Below are positions 48,440-57,915 of a stretch of 64,000 nt of DNA, piece by piece. Position 1 is the first letter of the stretch. Every line of letters starts with the position of its first letter. Position numbers and translations under genes: made by a program. Origin of the DNA: Streptomyces halobius (GTDB lineage Bacteria > Actinomycetota > Actinomycetes > Streptomycetales > Streptomycetaceae); contig NZ_CP086322.1 of NCBI RefSeq assembly GCF_023277745.1, positions 6,448,001 through 6,512,000 on the forward strand, given 5' to 3'. The notes under the pieces are model-generated. The model did no database searches and was not told the DNA's origin. It was given only the letters and a program-made list of their open reading frames with translations.

Positions 48440-49456
48440 ATGCTCAGTGAACGCAGGCTGGAGGTGCTGCGTGCCATCGTCCAGGACTATGTCGGGACGG
48501 AGGAGCCGGTCGGCTCCAAGGCCCTCACCGAGCGCCACCGGCTCGGGGTGTCCCCGGCCACGGTCCGCAACGACATGGCGGCCCTGGAGGACGAGGGATT
48601 CATCGCCCAGCCGCACACCAGCGCCGGGCGGATCCCGACCGACAAGGGCTACCGCCTGTTCGTCGACAGGCTCGCCGGCGTCAAGCCGCTGTCCGCCCCG
48701 GAGCGGCGGGCCATCCAGAACTTCCTGGACGGCGCCGTCGATCTCGACGATGTCGTGGGCCGTACGGTCCGGCTGCTGGCGCAGCTGACCCGGCAGGTCG
48801 CGGTGGTGCAGTACCCCTCCCTGACCCGGTCGACGGTGCGGCATGTGGAGCTGCTGGCGCTGGCCCCGGCCCGGCTGATGCTCGTACTGATCACGGACAC
48901 CGGACGGGTCGAGCAGCGGCTGGTCGACTGCGAGACGCCGTTCGCCGAAACGTCCCTGGCGGATCTGCGGGCGCGGCTCAACAGCCGTGTCGTGGGGCGC
49001 AAGTTCGCGGATGTGCCGCGGCTGGTGCAGGATTTGCCGGAATCCTTCGAGCAGGAGGACCGCAGCACGGTCTCGACAGTGCTGTCGGTGTTGCTGGAGA
49101 CTCTGGTGGAGGAGACCGAGGAGCGGCTGATGATCGGCGGTACCGCCAATCTCACGCGCTTCGGGCACGATTTCCCCCTGACCATCCGGCCGGTGCTGGA
49201 GGCCCTGGAGGAGCATGTGGTGCTGCTCAAGCTGCTCGGGGAAGCCAAGGACTCGGACATGACCGTACGCATCGGGCATGAGAATGCCCATGAGGGCCTG
49301 GCGTCCACCTCGGTCGTCACGGTCGGCTACGGTTCGGGCGACGAGGCAGTCGCCAAACTCGGCGTGGTCGGACCGACCCGCATGGACTACCCCGGAACGA
49401 TGGGAGCGGTACGCGCAGTGGCACGTTACGTCGGACAGATCCTGGCGGAGTCGTAA
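48440..49456 (+). CDS. hrcA: Heat-inducible transcription repressor HrcA
   Basis: The protein has 338 residues from ATG 48440 with GGAGG eight bases upstream. The N-terminal winged helix includes [20 protein letters not shown] and [19 protein letters not shown], with [18 protein letters not shown] following. The GAF-like ligand/dimer region is C-terminal. It represses class I heat-shock genes through CIRCE, here its own operon. The frame is open upstream through CIRCE, but the upstream residues are not conserved. dnaJ starts immediately after the stop (TAAGTG), so translation is coupled. Confidence 0.96.
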   Translation: MLSERRLEVLRAIVQDYVGTEEPVGSKALTERHRLGVSPATVRNDMAALEDEGFIAQPHTSAGRIPTDKGYRLFVDRLAGVKPLSAPERRAIQNFLDGAVDLDDVVGRTVRLLAQLTRQVAVVQYPSLTRSTVRHVELLALAPARLMLVLITDTGRVEQRLVDCETPFAETSLADLRARLNSRVVGRKFADVPRLVQDLPESFEQEDRSTVSTVLSVLLETLVEETEERLMIGGTANLTRFGHDFPLTIRPVLEALEEHVVLLKLLGEAKDSDMTVRIGHENAHEGLASTSVVTVGYGSGDEAVAKLGVVGPTRMDYPGTMGAVRAVARYVGQILAES

Positions 49457-50596
49457 GTGGCCACGGATTACTACGCGGTCCTGGGCGTTCGGCGCGATGC
49501 ATCCCAGGACGAGATCAAGAAAGCTTTCCGGCGGCTGGCGCGCGAGCTGCACCCGGACGTGAACCCGGATCCCAAGACCCAGGAGCGGTTCAAGGAGATC
49601 AACGCCGCTTACGAGGTGCTGTCGGACCCGCAGAAGAAGCAGGTCTACGACCTCGGCGGCGACCCGCTGACGCAGGCGGGCGGGGCCGGTGGCGGCGCCG
49701 GCGGCTTCGGCGCGGGCTTCGGCAACTTCTCCGACATCATGGACGCGTTCTTCGGCACGGCCTCGCAGCGCGGACCGCGCTCGCGCACCCGCCGCGGCCA
49801 GGACGCCATGATCCGGCTCGACATCGAGCTGACCGAGGCCGCCTTCGGCACGACCAAGGACATCCAGGTCGACACCGCCGTCGTGTGTACGACCTGCTCC
49901 GGCGAGGGCGCGGCGCCGGGGACCTCGGCGCAGACCTGTGACATGTGCCGCGGCCGCGGTGAGGTCTCGCAGGTCACCCGGTCCTTCCTCGGCCAGGTCA
50001 TGACGTCCCGGCCGTGCCCCCAGTGCCAGGGCTTCGGGACGGTCGTGCCGACGCCGTGCCCGGAGTGCGCGGGCGACGGACGGATCCGCTCCCGCCGCAC
50101 CCTCACCGTCAAGATCCCGGCCGGTGTCGACAACGGCACCCGGATCCAGCTCGCGGGCGAGGGCGAGATCGGCCCCGGCGGCGGCCCCGCCGGCGACCTC
50201 TACGTCGAGATCCACGAGCTGTCGCATCCGGTCTTCCAGCGGCGCGGCGACGATCTGCACTGCACGGTCACCATCCCGATGACGGCGGCGGCGCTGGGCA
50301 CGAAGTGCCCCCTGGAGACGCTGGACGGGATGGAGGAGGTCGACGTCCGTCCCGGCACACAGTCGGGGCAGTCGATTCCGCTGCACCAGCGGGGTGTGAC
50401 GCATCTGCGCGGTGGCGGCCGGGGCGATCTGATCGTCCATGTCGAGGTGCAGACGCCGGGCAAGCTGGACCCGGAGCAGGAGGAGCTGCTGCGGCGGCTG
50501 GCCAAGCTCCGTGGTGAAGAACGCCCCACGGGCCAGTTTCAGCCGGGGCAGCAGGGGCTCTTCTCGCGGCTGAAGGACGCGTTCAACGGGCGGTAG
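49457..50596 (+). CDS. dnaJ: Molecular chaperone DnaJ
   Basis: This 379-residue type I DnaJ has a J domain with HPD at 32-34, then a Gly-rich G/F linker (about 73-95). Four zinc-finger repeats follow ([32 protein letters not shown]), then the substrate-binding C-terminal domain. It stimulates DnaK. This is the HrcA-controlled copy (DnaJ2-type) as opposed to the dnaK-operon copy. The start is GTG directly after the hrcA stop. A 25-bp hairpin closes the operon. Confidence 0.97.
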   Translation: MATDYYAVLGVRRDASQDEIKKAFRRLARELHPDVNPDPKTQERFKEINAAYEVLSDPQKKQVYDLGGDPLTQAGGAGGGAGGFGAGFGNFSDIMDAFFGTASQRGPRSRTRRGQDAMIRLDIELTEAAFGTTKDIQVDTAVVCTTCSGEGAAPGTSAQTCDMCRGRGEVSQVTRSFLGQVMTSRPCPQCQGFGTVVPTPCPECAGDGRIRSRRTLTVKIPAGVDNGTRIQLAGEGEIGPGGGPAGDLYVEIHELSHPVFQRRGDDLHCTVTIPMTAAALGTKCPLETLDGMEEVDVRPGTQSGQSIPLHQRGVTHLRGGGRGDLIVHVEVQTPGKLDPEQEELLRRLAKLRGEERPTGQFQPGQQGLFSRLKDAFNGR

Positions 50597-50677
50597 GCGG
50601 TCGGCCGGGGGCCCGGGGTTGGCTCTCGGCGGGCCCCGGACTCGGTTCCGCGAGTGGGTTCGCGGGTACGCGTAGGT

Positions 50678-50731
50678 CTGGGGCGTTGTGGACCCTTAGG
50701 GGATTTCCCCTAAGGGTCCACAACGCCCCAG
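50678..50731. terminator. 25-bp perfect hairpin after dnaJ
   Basis: Bases 50678-50702 are the exact reverse complement of 50707-50731, with a four-base ATTT loop. The arm begins CTGGGGCGTTGTGGACCC. This is by far the longest perfect stem in the window. It lies 80 bases after the dnaJ stop and 140 before the next gene. Confidence 0.9.
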
Positions 50732-50748
50732 CCTGTCTCTACCCCGCC

Positions 50749-50796
50749 CTCCCCCCGAATCCCCCTCCCCCCGAATCCCCCTCCCGCCGAAGCCCC
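50749..50796. repeat. Three 16-bp tandem repeats
   Basis: CTCCCCCCGAATCCCC is repeated twice exactly and a third time with two changes, just after the large hairpin. It is pyrimidine-rich and non-coding. Confidence 0.8.
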
Positions 50797-50873
50797 CGGG
50801 AGCACCTCCCCACGAACCGGTCCCGGCCCCGCCCGCGTTCGGGACGGCGCGCCGGTCGTGACACGATGTGGCC

Positions 50874-51968
50874 ATGCCCACCGCGCTGACCGATCTCTGC
50901 CGCTACCCGATCGTGCAGGCCCCGATGGCGGGCGGCACCGCCCGCCCGGAGCTCGCCGCCGCCGTCAGTGAGGCCGGCGGTCTCGGCTTCCTCGCCGCCG
51001 GGTACAAGACCGCCGACGGGATGTACCAGGAGATCAAGCAGCTGCGCCGGCTGACCGGGCGGCCCTTCGGCGTCAACGTCTTCATGCCGCAGCCCACGCT
51101 CGCCGATGTCACGGCCGTCGAGGTCTACCGCGAGCAGCTGGCCGGCGAATCGGCCTGGTACGAGACCCCGCTCGGCGAGATCGACCCGTGCGGCGGCGTC
51201 GACGACGGCTACGACGCCAAGCTGGCGATCCTCCGTGAGGATCCGGTGCCGGTGGTCTCCTTCGCGTTCGGCTGCCCGCCCCGCGCGGTGCTCGACTCGC
51301 TCGCCCAGGTCGGTACGTACACCGTCGTGACCGTCACCACCGTCGCCGAGGCGCAGGCCGCGCAGTGGTCCGGCGCGGACGCCGTCTGTGTCCAGGGCAT
51401 CGAGGCCGGCGGCCACCAGAGCACCCACCGCGACGATCCGCAGGCCGACGGCACCGGCGCCGGCATCGGGCTGCTCTCCCTGGTCGCGCAGGTCCACGAG
51501 GCGGTGCGGATCCCGGTCATCGCCGCGGGCGGGCTGATGCGCGGCGCGCAGATCGCCGCCGTGCAGGCCGCGGGTGCCGCCATGGCGCAGCTCGGCACGG
51601 CCTTTCTGATCACCCCGGAGTCGGGCGCGAACATCCTGCACAAGCAGGCGCTGACCAACCCGCTGTTCACCCGCACCGAGCTGACCCGGGCGTTCTCCGG
51701 GCGCCCGGCCCGCGGCCTGGTGAACCGTTTCCTGCGCGAGCACGGCCGGTACGCCCCGGCCGCCTACCCCGCCGTCCACCACCTCACCTCGGGCCTGCGC
51801 AAGGCCGCGGCCAAGGCGGGCGACGCGCAGGGCATGGCGCTGTGGGCCGGGCAGGGCCACCGGATGGCGCGCGAGCTGCCCGCCGGGCAACTGGTGGAGG
51901 TGCTGGTCGCCGAACTGGACGCGGCGCGCGCCGGGTTGACGCGCGGCGGCGCCGGAGCCGTGTCATGA
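50874..51968 (+). CDS. Nitronate monooxygenase (2-nitropropane dioxygenase family)
   Basis: This 364-residue FMN-binding TIM barrel oxidises propionate-3-nitronate-type nitronates. It begins MPTALTDLCRYPIVQAPMAG. VQGIEAGGHQSTH carries the active-site histidine region, and VIAAGGLMRGAQIAAVQAAG with AQLGTAFLITPESG forms the phosphate-binding part. The start is ATG 50874 (GTG 50868 is also in frame); CACGAT ends six bases before it with no ribosome-binding site. Its stop overlaps the rsmE start (ATGA), so the two are translated together. Confidence 0.9.
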   Translation: MPTALTDLCRYPIVQAPMAGGTARPELAAAVSEAGGLGFLAAGYKTADGMYQEIKQLRRLTGRPFGVNVFMPQPTLADVTAVEVYREQLAGESAWYETPLGEIDPCGGVDDGYDAKLAILREDPVPVVSFAFGCPPRAVLDSLAQVGTYTVVTVTTVAEAQAAQWSGADAVCVQGIEAGGHQSTHRDDPQADGTGAGIGLLSLVAQVHEAVRIPVIAAGGLMRGAQIAAVQAAGAAMAQLGTAFLITPESGANILHKQALTNPLFTRTELTRAFSGRPARGLVNRFLREHGRYAPAAYPAVHHLTSGLRKAAAKAGDAQGMALWAGQGHRMARELPAGQLVEVLVAELDAARAGLTRGGAGAVS

Positions 51969-52708
51969 CGGCGCCGGTCTTTCTCGTCGAGTCGCTCACG
52001 GGCGTACGGGCCGGCGGCACGCTGACCCTGGACGGGCCGGAGGGCCGGCATGCGGTGTCGGTGCGCCGGCTGCGGGTCGGTGAGGAGATCGTGCTGACGG
52101 ACGGTGGCGGTACCGGCGCGGAGGGCACCGTCGCGGCCGTCGAGGGCAAGGACCGGCTCACCGTCGCGGTCACCGGGATCCGTACCGAGGCCACTCCGAC
52201 GCCGCTGATCACCGTGGTCCAGGCGCTGCCCAAGGGCGACCGCGGTGAAGTGGCCGTCGAGACGATGACGGAGACCGGTGTCGATGTCATCGTCCCCTGG
52301 GCGGCGGCGCGTTGTGTCACCCAGTGGAGGGGGGAGCGGGCCGCCAAGTCGCTGGCGAAATGGCGTGCCACGGCCCGGGAGGCGGGTAAGCAGTCGCGCC
52401 GGCTGACCTTTCCCGAGGTCGCGGACCCGATGACGACCAAGCAGGTGGCGGCGCTGCTCGCCGGCGCCGACTTCGCCGCCGTCCTCCACGAGGAGGGCAG
52501 CAGCCCGCTCGCCACCGCCGAACTCCCCGCCACCGGCCGTATCGTGCTCGTCGTCGGCCCCGAGGGTGGGGTGTCCCCGGAGGAGCTCGGCGCCTTCGCC
52601 GAGGCCGGCGCCAAGCCCTACCGCCTCGGCACGGCCGTGCTGCGTACCTCCACCGCCGGCACCGCCGCCACGGCACTGCTGCTGGGCCGCACGGGGCGCT
52701 GGAGCTGA
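51965..52708 (+). CDS. rsmE: 16S rRNA (uracil1498-N3)-methyltransferase RsmE
   Basis: This 247-residue SPOUT methyltransferase has an N-terminal PUA-like domain (LDGPEGRHAVSVRRLRVGEE) and the trefoil-knot motifs LVVGPEGGVSPEELGAF and LGTAVLRTSTA. It modifies U1498 in helix 44 of 16S rRNA. The ATG lies inside the ATGA overlap with the preceding stop. The dnaJ-rsmE-HIT order is widely conserved; here the monooxygenase is inserted and osmC interrupts on the other strand. Confidence 0.95.
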   Translation: MTAPVFLVESLTGVRAGGTLTLDGPEGRHAVSVRRLRVGEEIVLTDGGGTGAEGTVAAVEGKDRLTVAVTGIRTEATPTPLITVVQALPKGDRGEVAVETMTETGVDVIVPWAAARCVTQWRGERAAKSLAKWRATAREAGKQSRRLTFPEVADPMTTKQVAALLAGADFAAVLHEEGSSPLATAELPATGRIVLVVGPEGGVSPEELGAFAEAGAKPYRLGTAVLRTSTAGTAATALLLGRTGRWS

Positions 52709-52760
52709 ACGCCCGCGGGCGGGAGGCTCACCATCGTCACACACCCCACCGACAACGCGA

Positions 52761-52800
52761 CGGTGCGCCGACCGGCCCTCAGGAGCCCGTCGGCGCACCG
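52761..52800. terminator. Hairpin between rsmE and osmC
   Basis: CGGTGCGCCGAC (52761-52772) pairs with GTCGGCGCACCG (52789-52800), a perfect 12-bp stem with a 16-base loop between convergent genes. Confidence 0.6.
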
Positions 52801-52874
52801 CCGTTATGCCGTGCCGGAAAACCGCGGCCGTGCCCGGAATCCCGCGGCCGCGCCCAGGAGCGCCGGCCGGGGCG

Positions 52875-53306
52875 TCAGGCCAGCAGCTCGGCCTGGAGAG
52901 TGATGTTCTTCACGCCGGCCAGCGCCTGGCTCACCGGGCAGTTCGCCTTGGCGTCCGCGGCCGCGGTCTGGAAGTCCGCCTCGGACAGGCCGGGGACGCG
53001 GGCCTTGACGGTCAGCGCGATGCCGGTGATGCCCTCACCCGGCTGGAAGGTGACCTCGGCCCGGGTGTCCAGGGAGGCGACGGTGTACCCCTTGCCCGCC
53101 AGGCCGTGCGAGAAGGCCATCGAGTAGCAGGAGGAGTGTGCCGCGGCGATGAGCTCCTCGGGGCTGGTGGTGCCGTTCGGCTGCTCCGCGCGGGCGGGCC
53201 AGTTCACGTCGTATGTACCGATGTTGGAGGAGGACAGGGCGACCTGGCCCTTGCCCTCCATGAGGTTGCCTTCCCAGTGGGTGGTGGCGGTGCGTGTGGT
53301 TGCCAT
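52875..53306 (-). CDS. OsmC family peroxiredoxin-like protein
   Basis: This 143-residue thiol peroxidase removes organic hydroperoxides. Its reactive cysteines are C60 (HSSCYSMAFSHGL) and C123 (ANCPVSQALAG), and the conserved SSPEEL-like helix is TSPEELIAAA. WEGNLMEGKGQVALSS at the N-terminus is typical of the OsmC subfamily rather than Ohr. The ATG at 53306 has CGGGAG about nine bases upstream. The frame extends far upstream on this strand, but only as shadow of the genes on the plus strand. Confidence 0.93.
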   Translation of the reverse strand: MATTRTATTHWEGNLMEGKGQVALSSSNIGTYDVNWPARAEQPNGTTSPEELIAAAHSSCYSMAFSHGLAGKGYTVASLDTRAEVTFQPGEGITGIALTVKARVPGLSEADFQTAAADAKANCPVSQALAGVKNITLQAELLA

Positions 53307-53489
53307 GGTGCATAACTCCCGGTTGTGGGCGAAAAGAGGTCTGCGGGCCCAGCTTAGTGATCGCGGGAGCCCGCGCCCGAGGCACGCCCACGCCGTGTGG
53401 GGGCGCGATGGCGCCCGCGTACGGCGCTCCGGGTAGCATCCGAGGCCGTGCGCACCGTGCGTACGCCCGATGATCTGGAGGAGCCACCG

Positions 53490-53849
53490 GTGGCGGGAGA
53501 ACCGCAGGCCGATTGCCTGTTCTGCAAGATCGTGGCGGGGGAGGTGCCGGCGACCATCGTCCGGGAGACCGAGACCACCGTCGCGTTCCGCGACATCAAC
53601 CCCCAGGCCCCGACGCATGTTCTGGTCATCCCCAAGTCGCACCACCCGGACGCCGCGAGCCTCGCGGACGCCGATCCGCAGGTGATCGCCGACATAATGC
53701 GTGAGGCCCGTAAGGTCGCCGTCCAGGACAAGGTCGAGGACCGGGGCTACCGGGTCGTCTTCAACACCGGCTCCGGCGCCGGTCAGACGGTCTTCCACGC
53801 GCATCTGCACGTCCTGGGCGGCCGCGGCCTCCAGTGGCCCCCCGGTTAG
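53490..53849 (+). CDS. HIT family nucleotide-binding hydrolase
   Basis: This 119-residue protein starts at GTG 53490 with GGAGGAG seven bases upstream. The histidine triad is H103, H105, H107 in VFHAHLHVLGG. CLFCKIVAGEVPATIV at the N-terminus places it in the HINT/HinT branch, which hydrolyses adenosine phosphoramidates. An RNase Z-like gene begins seven bases after the stop. Confidence 0.94.
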   Translation: MAGEPQADCLFCKIVAGEVPATIVRETETTVAFRDINPQAPTHVLVIPKSHHPDAASLADADPQVIADIMREARKVAVQDKVEDRGYRVVFNTGSGAGQTVFHAHLHVLGGRGLQWPPG

Positions 53850-53855
53850 CCGGCC

Positions 53856-54761
53856 GTGTCCGTACGCGAGCTGGTCGTCCTCGGCACCGCGAGCCAGGTC
53901 CCCACGCGGCACCGCAACCACAACGGCTATCTGCTGCGGTGGGACGGCCAGGGGCTGCTGTTCGACCCGGGTGAGGGTACACAGCGTCAGATGCTGCGGG
54001 CCGGGGTCGCCGCCCACGACCTCGACCGGATCTGCGTCACCCACTTCCACGGCGACCACTCGCTCGGCCTGGCCGGGGTGATCCAACGGATCAACCTGGA
54101 CCAGGTGCCGCACCCCGTCACCGCCCACTACCCGGCCAGCGGGCAGCGTTTCTTCGACCGGCTGCGCCATGCCACCGCCTACCGCGAGACGGTCTCCCTC
54201 ACCCAGCAGCCGGTCAGCGCGGACGGCGAGCTGGACCGCTGCGCGTCCTACACCCTGGAGGCGCGGAAGCTGTCGCATCCCGTCGAGTCGTACGGCTACC
54301 GCCTCGTGGAGCCGGACGCCCGGCGGATGCTGCCCGACCGGCTGGCCGCGCACGGCATCACCGGACCGGACGTCGGTCGGCTGCTGCGCGCCGGAGAGCT
54401 GAACGGCGTCGCCCTCGACGAGGTGAGCGAGACCCGGCCCGGCCAGCGGTTCGCGTTCGTGATGGACACCCGGCTGTGCTCGGGGGCGTACGCGCTCGCG
54501 GAGGGCGCGGACCTGCTCGTCATCGAGTCGACGTTCCTGGACGAGGACATCCAACTGGCCGTCGATCACGGCCATCTGACGGCCGGGCAGGCCGCCGGCG
54601 TGGCCATGGACGCGGGCGTCCGGCATCTTGTGCTGACACATTTCTCGCAGCGCTACTCCGACCCCTCGGAGTTCGAGCGGCAGGCACGCGCAACGGGCTT
54701 CACCGGCGAACTCACCATCGCCCAGGACCTGATGCGCGTGCCGCTCCCCAAGAGGCGCTGA
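53856..54761 (+). CDS. Ribonuclease Z-like MBL nuclease
   Basis: This 301-residue protein resembles tRNA 3'-processing endonuclease RNase [20 protein letters not shown] is the family start. The zinc motif [10 protein letters not shown] is at residues 62-71. Later [28 protein letters not shown] and [13 protein letters not shown] supply the remaining ligands. Because this genome does not encode CCA on the tRNAs seen here, such a nuclease is needed to trim tRNA 3' ends. The start is GTG 53856, seven bases after the HIT stop, so co-transcription is likely. Confidence 0.9.
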   Translation: MSVRELVVLGTASQVPTRHRNHNGYLLRWDGQGLLFDPGEGTQRQMLRAGVAAHDLDRICVTHFHGDHSLGLAGVIQRINLDQVPHPVTAHYPASGQRFFDRLRHATAYRETVSLTQQPVSADGELDRCASYTLEARKLSHPVESYGYRLVEPDARRMLPDRLAAHGITGPDVGRLLRAGELNGVALDEVSETRPGQRFAFVMDTRLCSGAYALAEGADLLVIESTFLDEDIQLAVDHGHLTAGQAAGVAMDAGVRHLVLTHFSQRYSDPSEFERQARATGFTGELTIAQDLMRVPLPKRR

Positions 54762-54774
54762 CCGCGAGAGGCGG

Positions 54775-55572
54775 TTACGGGAGGTAGTACATCGGGTTCG
54801 GCATCTTGAAGGTCCGGTCCCCGTAGCCGCCGTTCAGATCGCTGTACTGGTCACCGAAGTTGGCGACGATGTCGTAGCCGAGGGACTCGATGTGCTTACG
54901 GGTGCCCGACTTGAACTCGGTGGTCGTGCAGCCGGCGCCGCAGGGCAGGTACGGCGGCGGGTTCTCCTTGTTCTTCAGGTAGACGTGCGTGCGGTCCAGC
55001 GGCACCCCGTAGCCGACGTTCTTGAGGTTGCGTACGCTCCACTCGCGCTGCTTCTCCTTGCGGCCGGTCAGGAAGAAGACCTCGGCGCCCTTGTCGTGCG
55101 CCCAGTTGACGAGCCGGTTCATGCCGAAGACCGGGTCCATGTCGGTGGACTCCAGGTACGTGTCCTGGCTCTCCGGGGTGTAGGCGAAGCCGACCTGGAG
55201 CTCGTAGTTGTAGGTGAGCAGGGTGGTGTCGTCCATGTCGAGGACGATCGCGGGCTTGGCGTCCCCGGCCCTGCGCTTCTCGGCGAGCGCCTTGCCCAGG
55301 TAGGCGCGGGCCTTGGCCTCGATGCCGCGGACCTGGCGGGCGTAGTTGCTGTCCGGGGAGGCGTAGTGCTGGCCGTCGGCCGTGACGGTGTCCCCGTAGT
55401 ACGCCTTGATCTTGTCCTGCACCTGGGTGAGGTTGGGGATCTCCTTGTCGGTGCGCGGCACGGAGTGCTCGGCGGTGGCCTGGCCGATGCCGAACACGGC
55501 GGTGCCGGTTATCAGGGCGGCGACCGCGGCGCCGCCGAGGCGGAGGCGGCGGGAGAGGGCGGGGCGCGGCAT
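54775..55572 (-). CDS. Secreted HAD-superfamily acid phosphatase
   Basis: This 265-residue protein has a signal peptide at about residues 1-34 (RRLRLGGAAVAALITGTAVF, cleavage near ATA-EH). The HAD nucleophile motif VLDMDDTTL is at D112-D115, FFLTGRKEKQ gives motif II, and the later VANFGDQYSDLNGG has the acidic pair of motif IV. This matches the class B / plant VSP-like acid phosphatases acting outside the membrane. The ATG 55572 has AGGAGC upstream on its strand. It is convergent with the RNase Z-like gene (13-base gap). Confidence 0.9.
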   Translation of the reverse strand: MPRPALSRRLRLGGAAVAALITGTAVFGIGQATAEHSVPRTDKEIPNLTQVQDKIKAYYGDTVTADGQHYASPDSNYARQVRGIEAKARAYLGKALAEKRRAGDAKPAIVLDMDDTTLLTYNYELQVGFAYTPESQDTYLESTDMDPVFGMNRLVNWAHDKGAEVFFLTGRKEKQREWSVRNLKNVGYGVPLDRTHVYLKNKENPPPYLPCGAGCTTTEFKSGTRKHIESLGYDIVANFGDQYSDLNGGYGDRTFKMPNPMYYLP

Positions 55573-56183
55573 GCGCGGCTCCTAAGGGAGGTGTGGGGGG
55601 CCTGGGTTGGTCGACCGGGGACCCAGGGGGCTGAAGGACCCAGGTAGATCTAACAGAGGCTGGCCTCCGTATCTACGCGCGAAGATTCAATGATTGGTAA
55701 AGACTGGCAGGACGCTCCGCTGCGGGCTCCCTACGCCCCATCTCCCGCGTGGATGTCATCTCCATACAGAGACGGGTGCCGTGATGGCCGACCCCGCCGC
55801 CTCCCCAGGGACCCGGGGCGGCGTTCTGTGCACCCGCCCAGGAGATCGCGGCCGTCCGGGCACTGGCCGCCGCCTTCCCGGGCCGGGCGCTCAACTCGAC
55901 CGCGACCGGCTGAACGCGCTGCACCGCCGATGGCCGGCCGACGACGGCACGCTGCGTTCGCGTGACGACGCGGCCGCCATGCACCTGGCCGACCCCGACC
56001 GGGTCACCCCGCCGTCCCGCGCTGGTGACCTGGGAGGCTGTACCCAGGCGCATGGCCGCGGCCGTATCGCGGCGTCGGCCGTGATCCTGTGCGCCGGCGC
56101 CCCGCGCGCGTACGGTATGGCACGGCTCGGTGGCTGTGCGCCACAGTGGTCCCCTACCTGATCTTTGAGAGGGGCTGACCGAA
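55573..56183. other. 611-base gap, possibly holding gene remnants
   Basis: No intact gene is supported. Fragments such as QEIAAVRALAAAFPGRALN, followed in a different frame by RDRLNALHRRWPADDGT, suggest a frameshifted remnant of a small regulator. The resemblance to CGNR/ABATE-type proteins is weak and from memory. CTGTG/CACAG inverted bases at 56134-56146 lie before the next gene. Confidence 0.3.
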
Positions 56184-57269
56184 TTGGCACAGGAAGTGCG
56201 CGGCGTCATCGCGCCGGGGAAGAACGAACCGGTCCGGCTGGAGACGATCCTGGTGCCGGATCCGGGCCCCGGCGAGGCCGTGGTCAAGATCCAGGCGTGC
56301 GGGGTGTGCCACACCGATCTGCACTACAAGCAGGGCGGCATCAGCGACGACTTCCCGTTCCTGCTCGGGCACGAGGCGGCCGGGGTCGTGGAGGCGGTCG
56401 GTGACGGGGCGACGGATGTCGCGCCCGGGGACTTCGTCATCCTCAACTGGCGTGCGGTGTGCGGCGCGTGCCGGGCCTGTCTGCGCGGCCGCCCCCAGTA
56501 CTGCTTCGACACGCACAACGCGCGGCAGAGGATGACGCTGAAGGACGGTACGGAGCTCAGCCCGGCCCTCGGCATCGGCGCGTTCGCCGACAAGACGCTG
56601 GTCGCCGCCGGGCAGTGCACCAAGGTCGACCCGGAGGTCTCGCCGGCCGTCGCCGGGCTGCTGGGCTGCGGGGTGATGGCGGGCATCGGTGCCGCCATCA
56701 ACACCGGCGGGGTCGGCCGCGGCGACTCGGTCGCGGTCATCGGATGCGGCGGCGTGGGCGACGCGGCCGTCGTCGGCGCACGGCTGGCCGGGGCGGCCCG
56801 GATCATCGCGGTGGACATCGACGACCGCAAGCTGACGCTCGCCCGGTCCATGGGCGCCACCCACACCGTCAACTCCCGTGCCACCGACCCGGTCGCCGCG
56901 ATCCGCGAACTGACCGGCGGCTTCGGCGCGGATGTCGTCATCGAGGCGGTCGGCCGCCCGGAGACGTACCAGCAGGCGTTCTACGCCCGCGACCTGGCCG
57001 GCACCGTCGTCCTCGTGGGCGTCCCCACCCCGGACATGACCCTGGAACTTCCCCTCCTGGACGTCTTCGGCCGCGGCGGCGCCCTCAAGTCCTCCTGGTA
57101 CGGCGACTGTCTGCCCTCCCGTGACTTCCCGATGCTCATCGACCTGCACCAGCAGGGCCGGATCGACCTCGGCGCGTTCGTCACCGAGACCATCGGCATC
57201 GAGGACGTCGAGGGGGCCTTCGCGCGGATGCACGCGGGCGATGTGCTGCGTTCGGTGGTGACGCTCTGA
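56184..57269 (+). CDS. mscR: S-(hydroxymethyl)mycothiol dehydrogenase
   Basis: This 361-residue zinc alcohol dehydrogenase oxidises the formaldehyde-mycothiol adduct, the actinobacterial equivalent of glutathione-dependent formaldehyde dehydrogenase. Catalytic zinc ligands are C42 ([10 protein letters not shown]) and the GHE at 62-64. The structural zinc cysteines are C93, C96, C99 and C107. The NAD motif [15 protein letters not shown] follows. Overall similarity and the partner gene fit MscR better than a general alcohol dehydrogenase. The start is TTG 56184 with GAGAGGGG about nine bases upstream. The next ATG overlaps its stop (TGATG). Confidence 0.92.
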   Translation: MAQEVRGVIAPGKNEPVRLETILVPDPGPGEAVVKIQACGVCHTDLHYKQGGISDDFPFLLGHEAAGVVEAVGDGATDVAPGDFVILNWRAVCGACRACLRGRPQYCFDTHNARQRMTLKDGTELSPALGIGAFADKTLVAAGQCTKVDPEVSPAVAGLLGCGVMAGIGAAINTGGVGRGDSVAVIGCGGVGDAAVVGARLAGAARIIAVDIDDRKLTLARSMGATHTVNSRATDPVAAIRELTGGFGADVVIEAVGRPETYQQAFYARDLAGTVVLVGVPTPDMTLELPLLDVFGRGGALKSSWYGDCLPSRDFPMLIDLHQQGRIDLGAFVTETIGIEDVEGAFARMHAGDVLRSVVTL

Positions 57270-57898
57270 TGGCGGCCGGCATCGATCACCTCGTCACCTC
57301 CGGCACCTTCTCGCTCGACGGCGGCACCTGGGACGTCGACAACAACGTGTGGATCGTGGGCGATGACGACGAGGCGATCGTCATCGACGCGGCGCACGAC
57401 GCCGAGGCCATCCTGAAGGCGCTCGGCGGCCGGACGTTGCGCGCGATCATCTGCACCCACGCGCACAACGACCACATCGACGCCGCTCCGGCGCTGGCCA
57501 CCCGTACCGGCGCGCGCATCCATCTGCACCCGGACGACCTGCCGCTGTGGAAGCGGACCCACCCCGACAACGCCCCGGACGCGGAGCTGGCGGACGGTCA
57601 GGTGCTCACCATCGCGGGGACCGACCTGACGGTGCTGCACACCCCGGGGCATGCGCCCGGCGCGGTCTGCCTCTACGCCCGCGACCTGGGCACCGTGTTC
57701 ACCGGTGACACCCTCTTCCGGGGCGGCCCCGGTGCCACCGGCCGGTCCTTCTCGGACTTCCCGACGATCATCGAGTCGATCCGGAACCGGCTGCTGACCC
57801 TGCCGCCGGAGACGGCGGTACGGACCGGCCACGGCGAGGGGACGACCATCGGCGACGAGGCGCCGCATCTGGAGGAGTGGGTCCAACGGGGGCATTGA
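57269..57898 (+). CDS. MBL-fold hydrolase, probable S-formylmycothiol hydrolase partner
   Basis: The protein has 209 residues; the zinc motif THAHNDHIDAAP lies near residue 67. LHTPGHAPGAVCLYARDLG and FTGDTLFRGGPGATGRS give further ligands, resembling glyoxalase II-type thioesterases. Overlap with mscR (TGATG) strongly implies a joint role: it would release formate from S-formylmycothiol, closing formaldehyde detoxification. That activity is inferred from the pairing. It converges on the GH4 gene with a 17-base gap and no room for a large terminator. Confidence 0.88.
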   Translation: MAAGIDHLVTSGTFSLDGGTWDVDNNVWIVGDDDEAIVIDAAHDAEAILKALGGRTLRAIICTHAHNDHIDAAPALATRTGARIHLHPDDLPLWKRTHPDNAPDAELADGQVLTIAGTDLTVLHTPGHAPGAVCLYARDLGTVFTGDTLFRGGPGATGRSFSDFPTIIESIRNRLLTLPPETAVRTGHGEGTTIGDEAPHLEEWVQRGH

Positions 57899-57915
57899 GC
57901 CCAGGCCCCGGCCCG

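Noticed and set aside
52875..54641. 588-residue minus-strand frame upstream of OsmC
   Set aside because: Only the last 143 residues are OsmC. The rest lies opposite the HIT and RNase Z-like genes and has no similarity to known domains.
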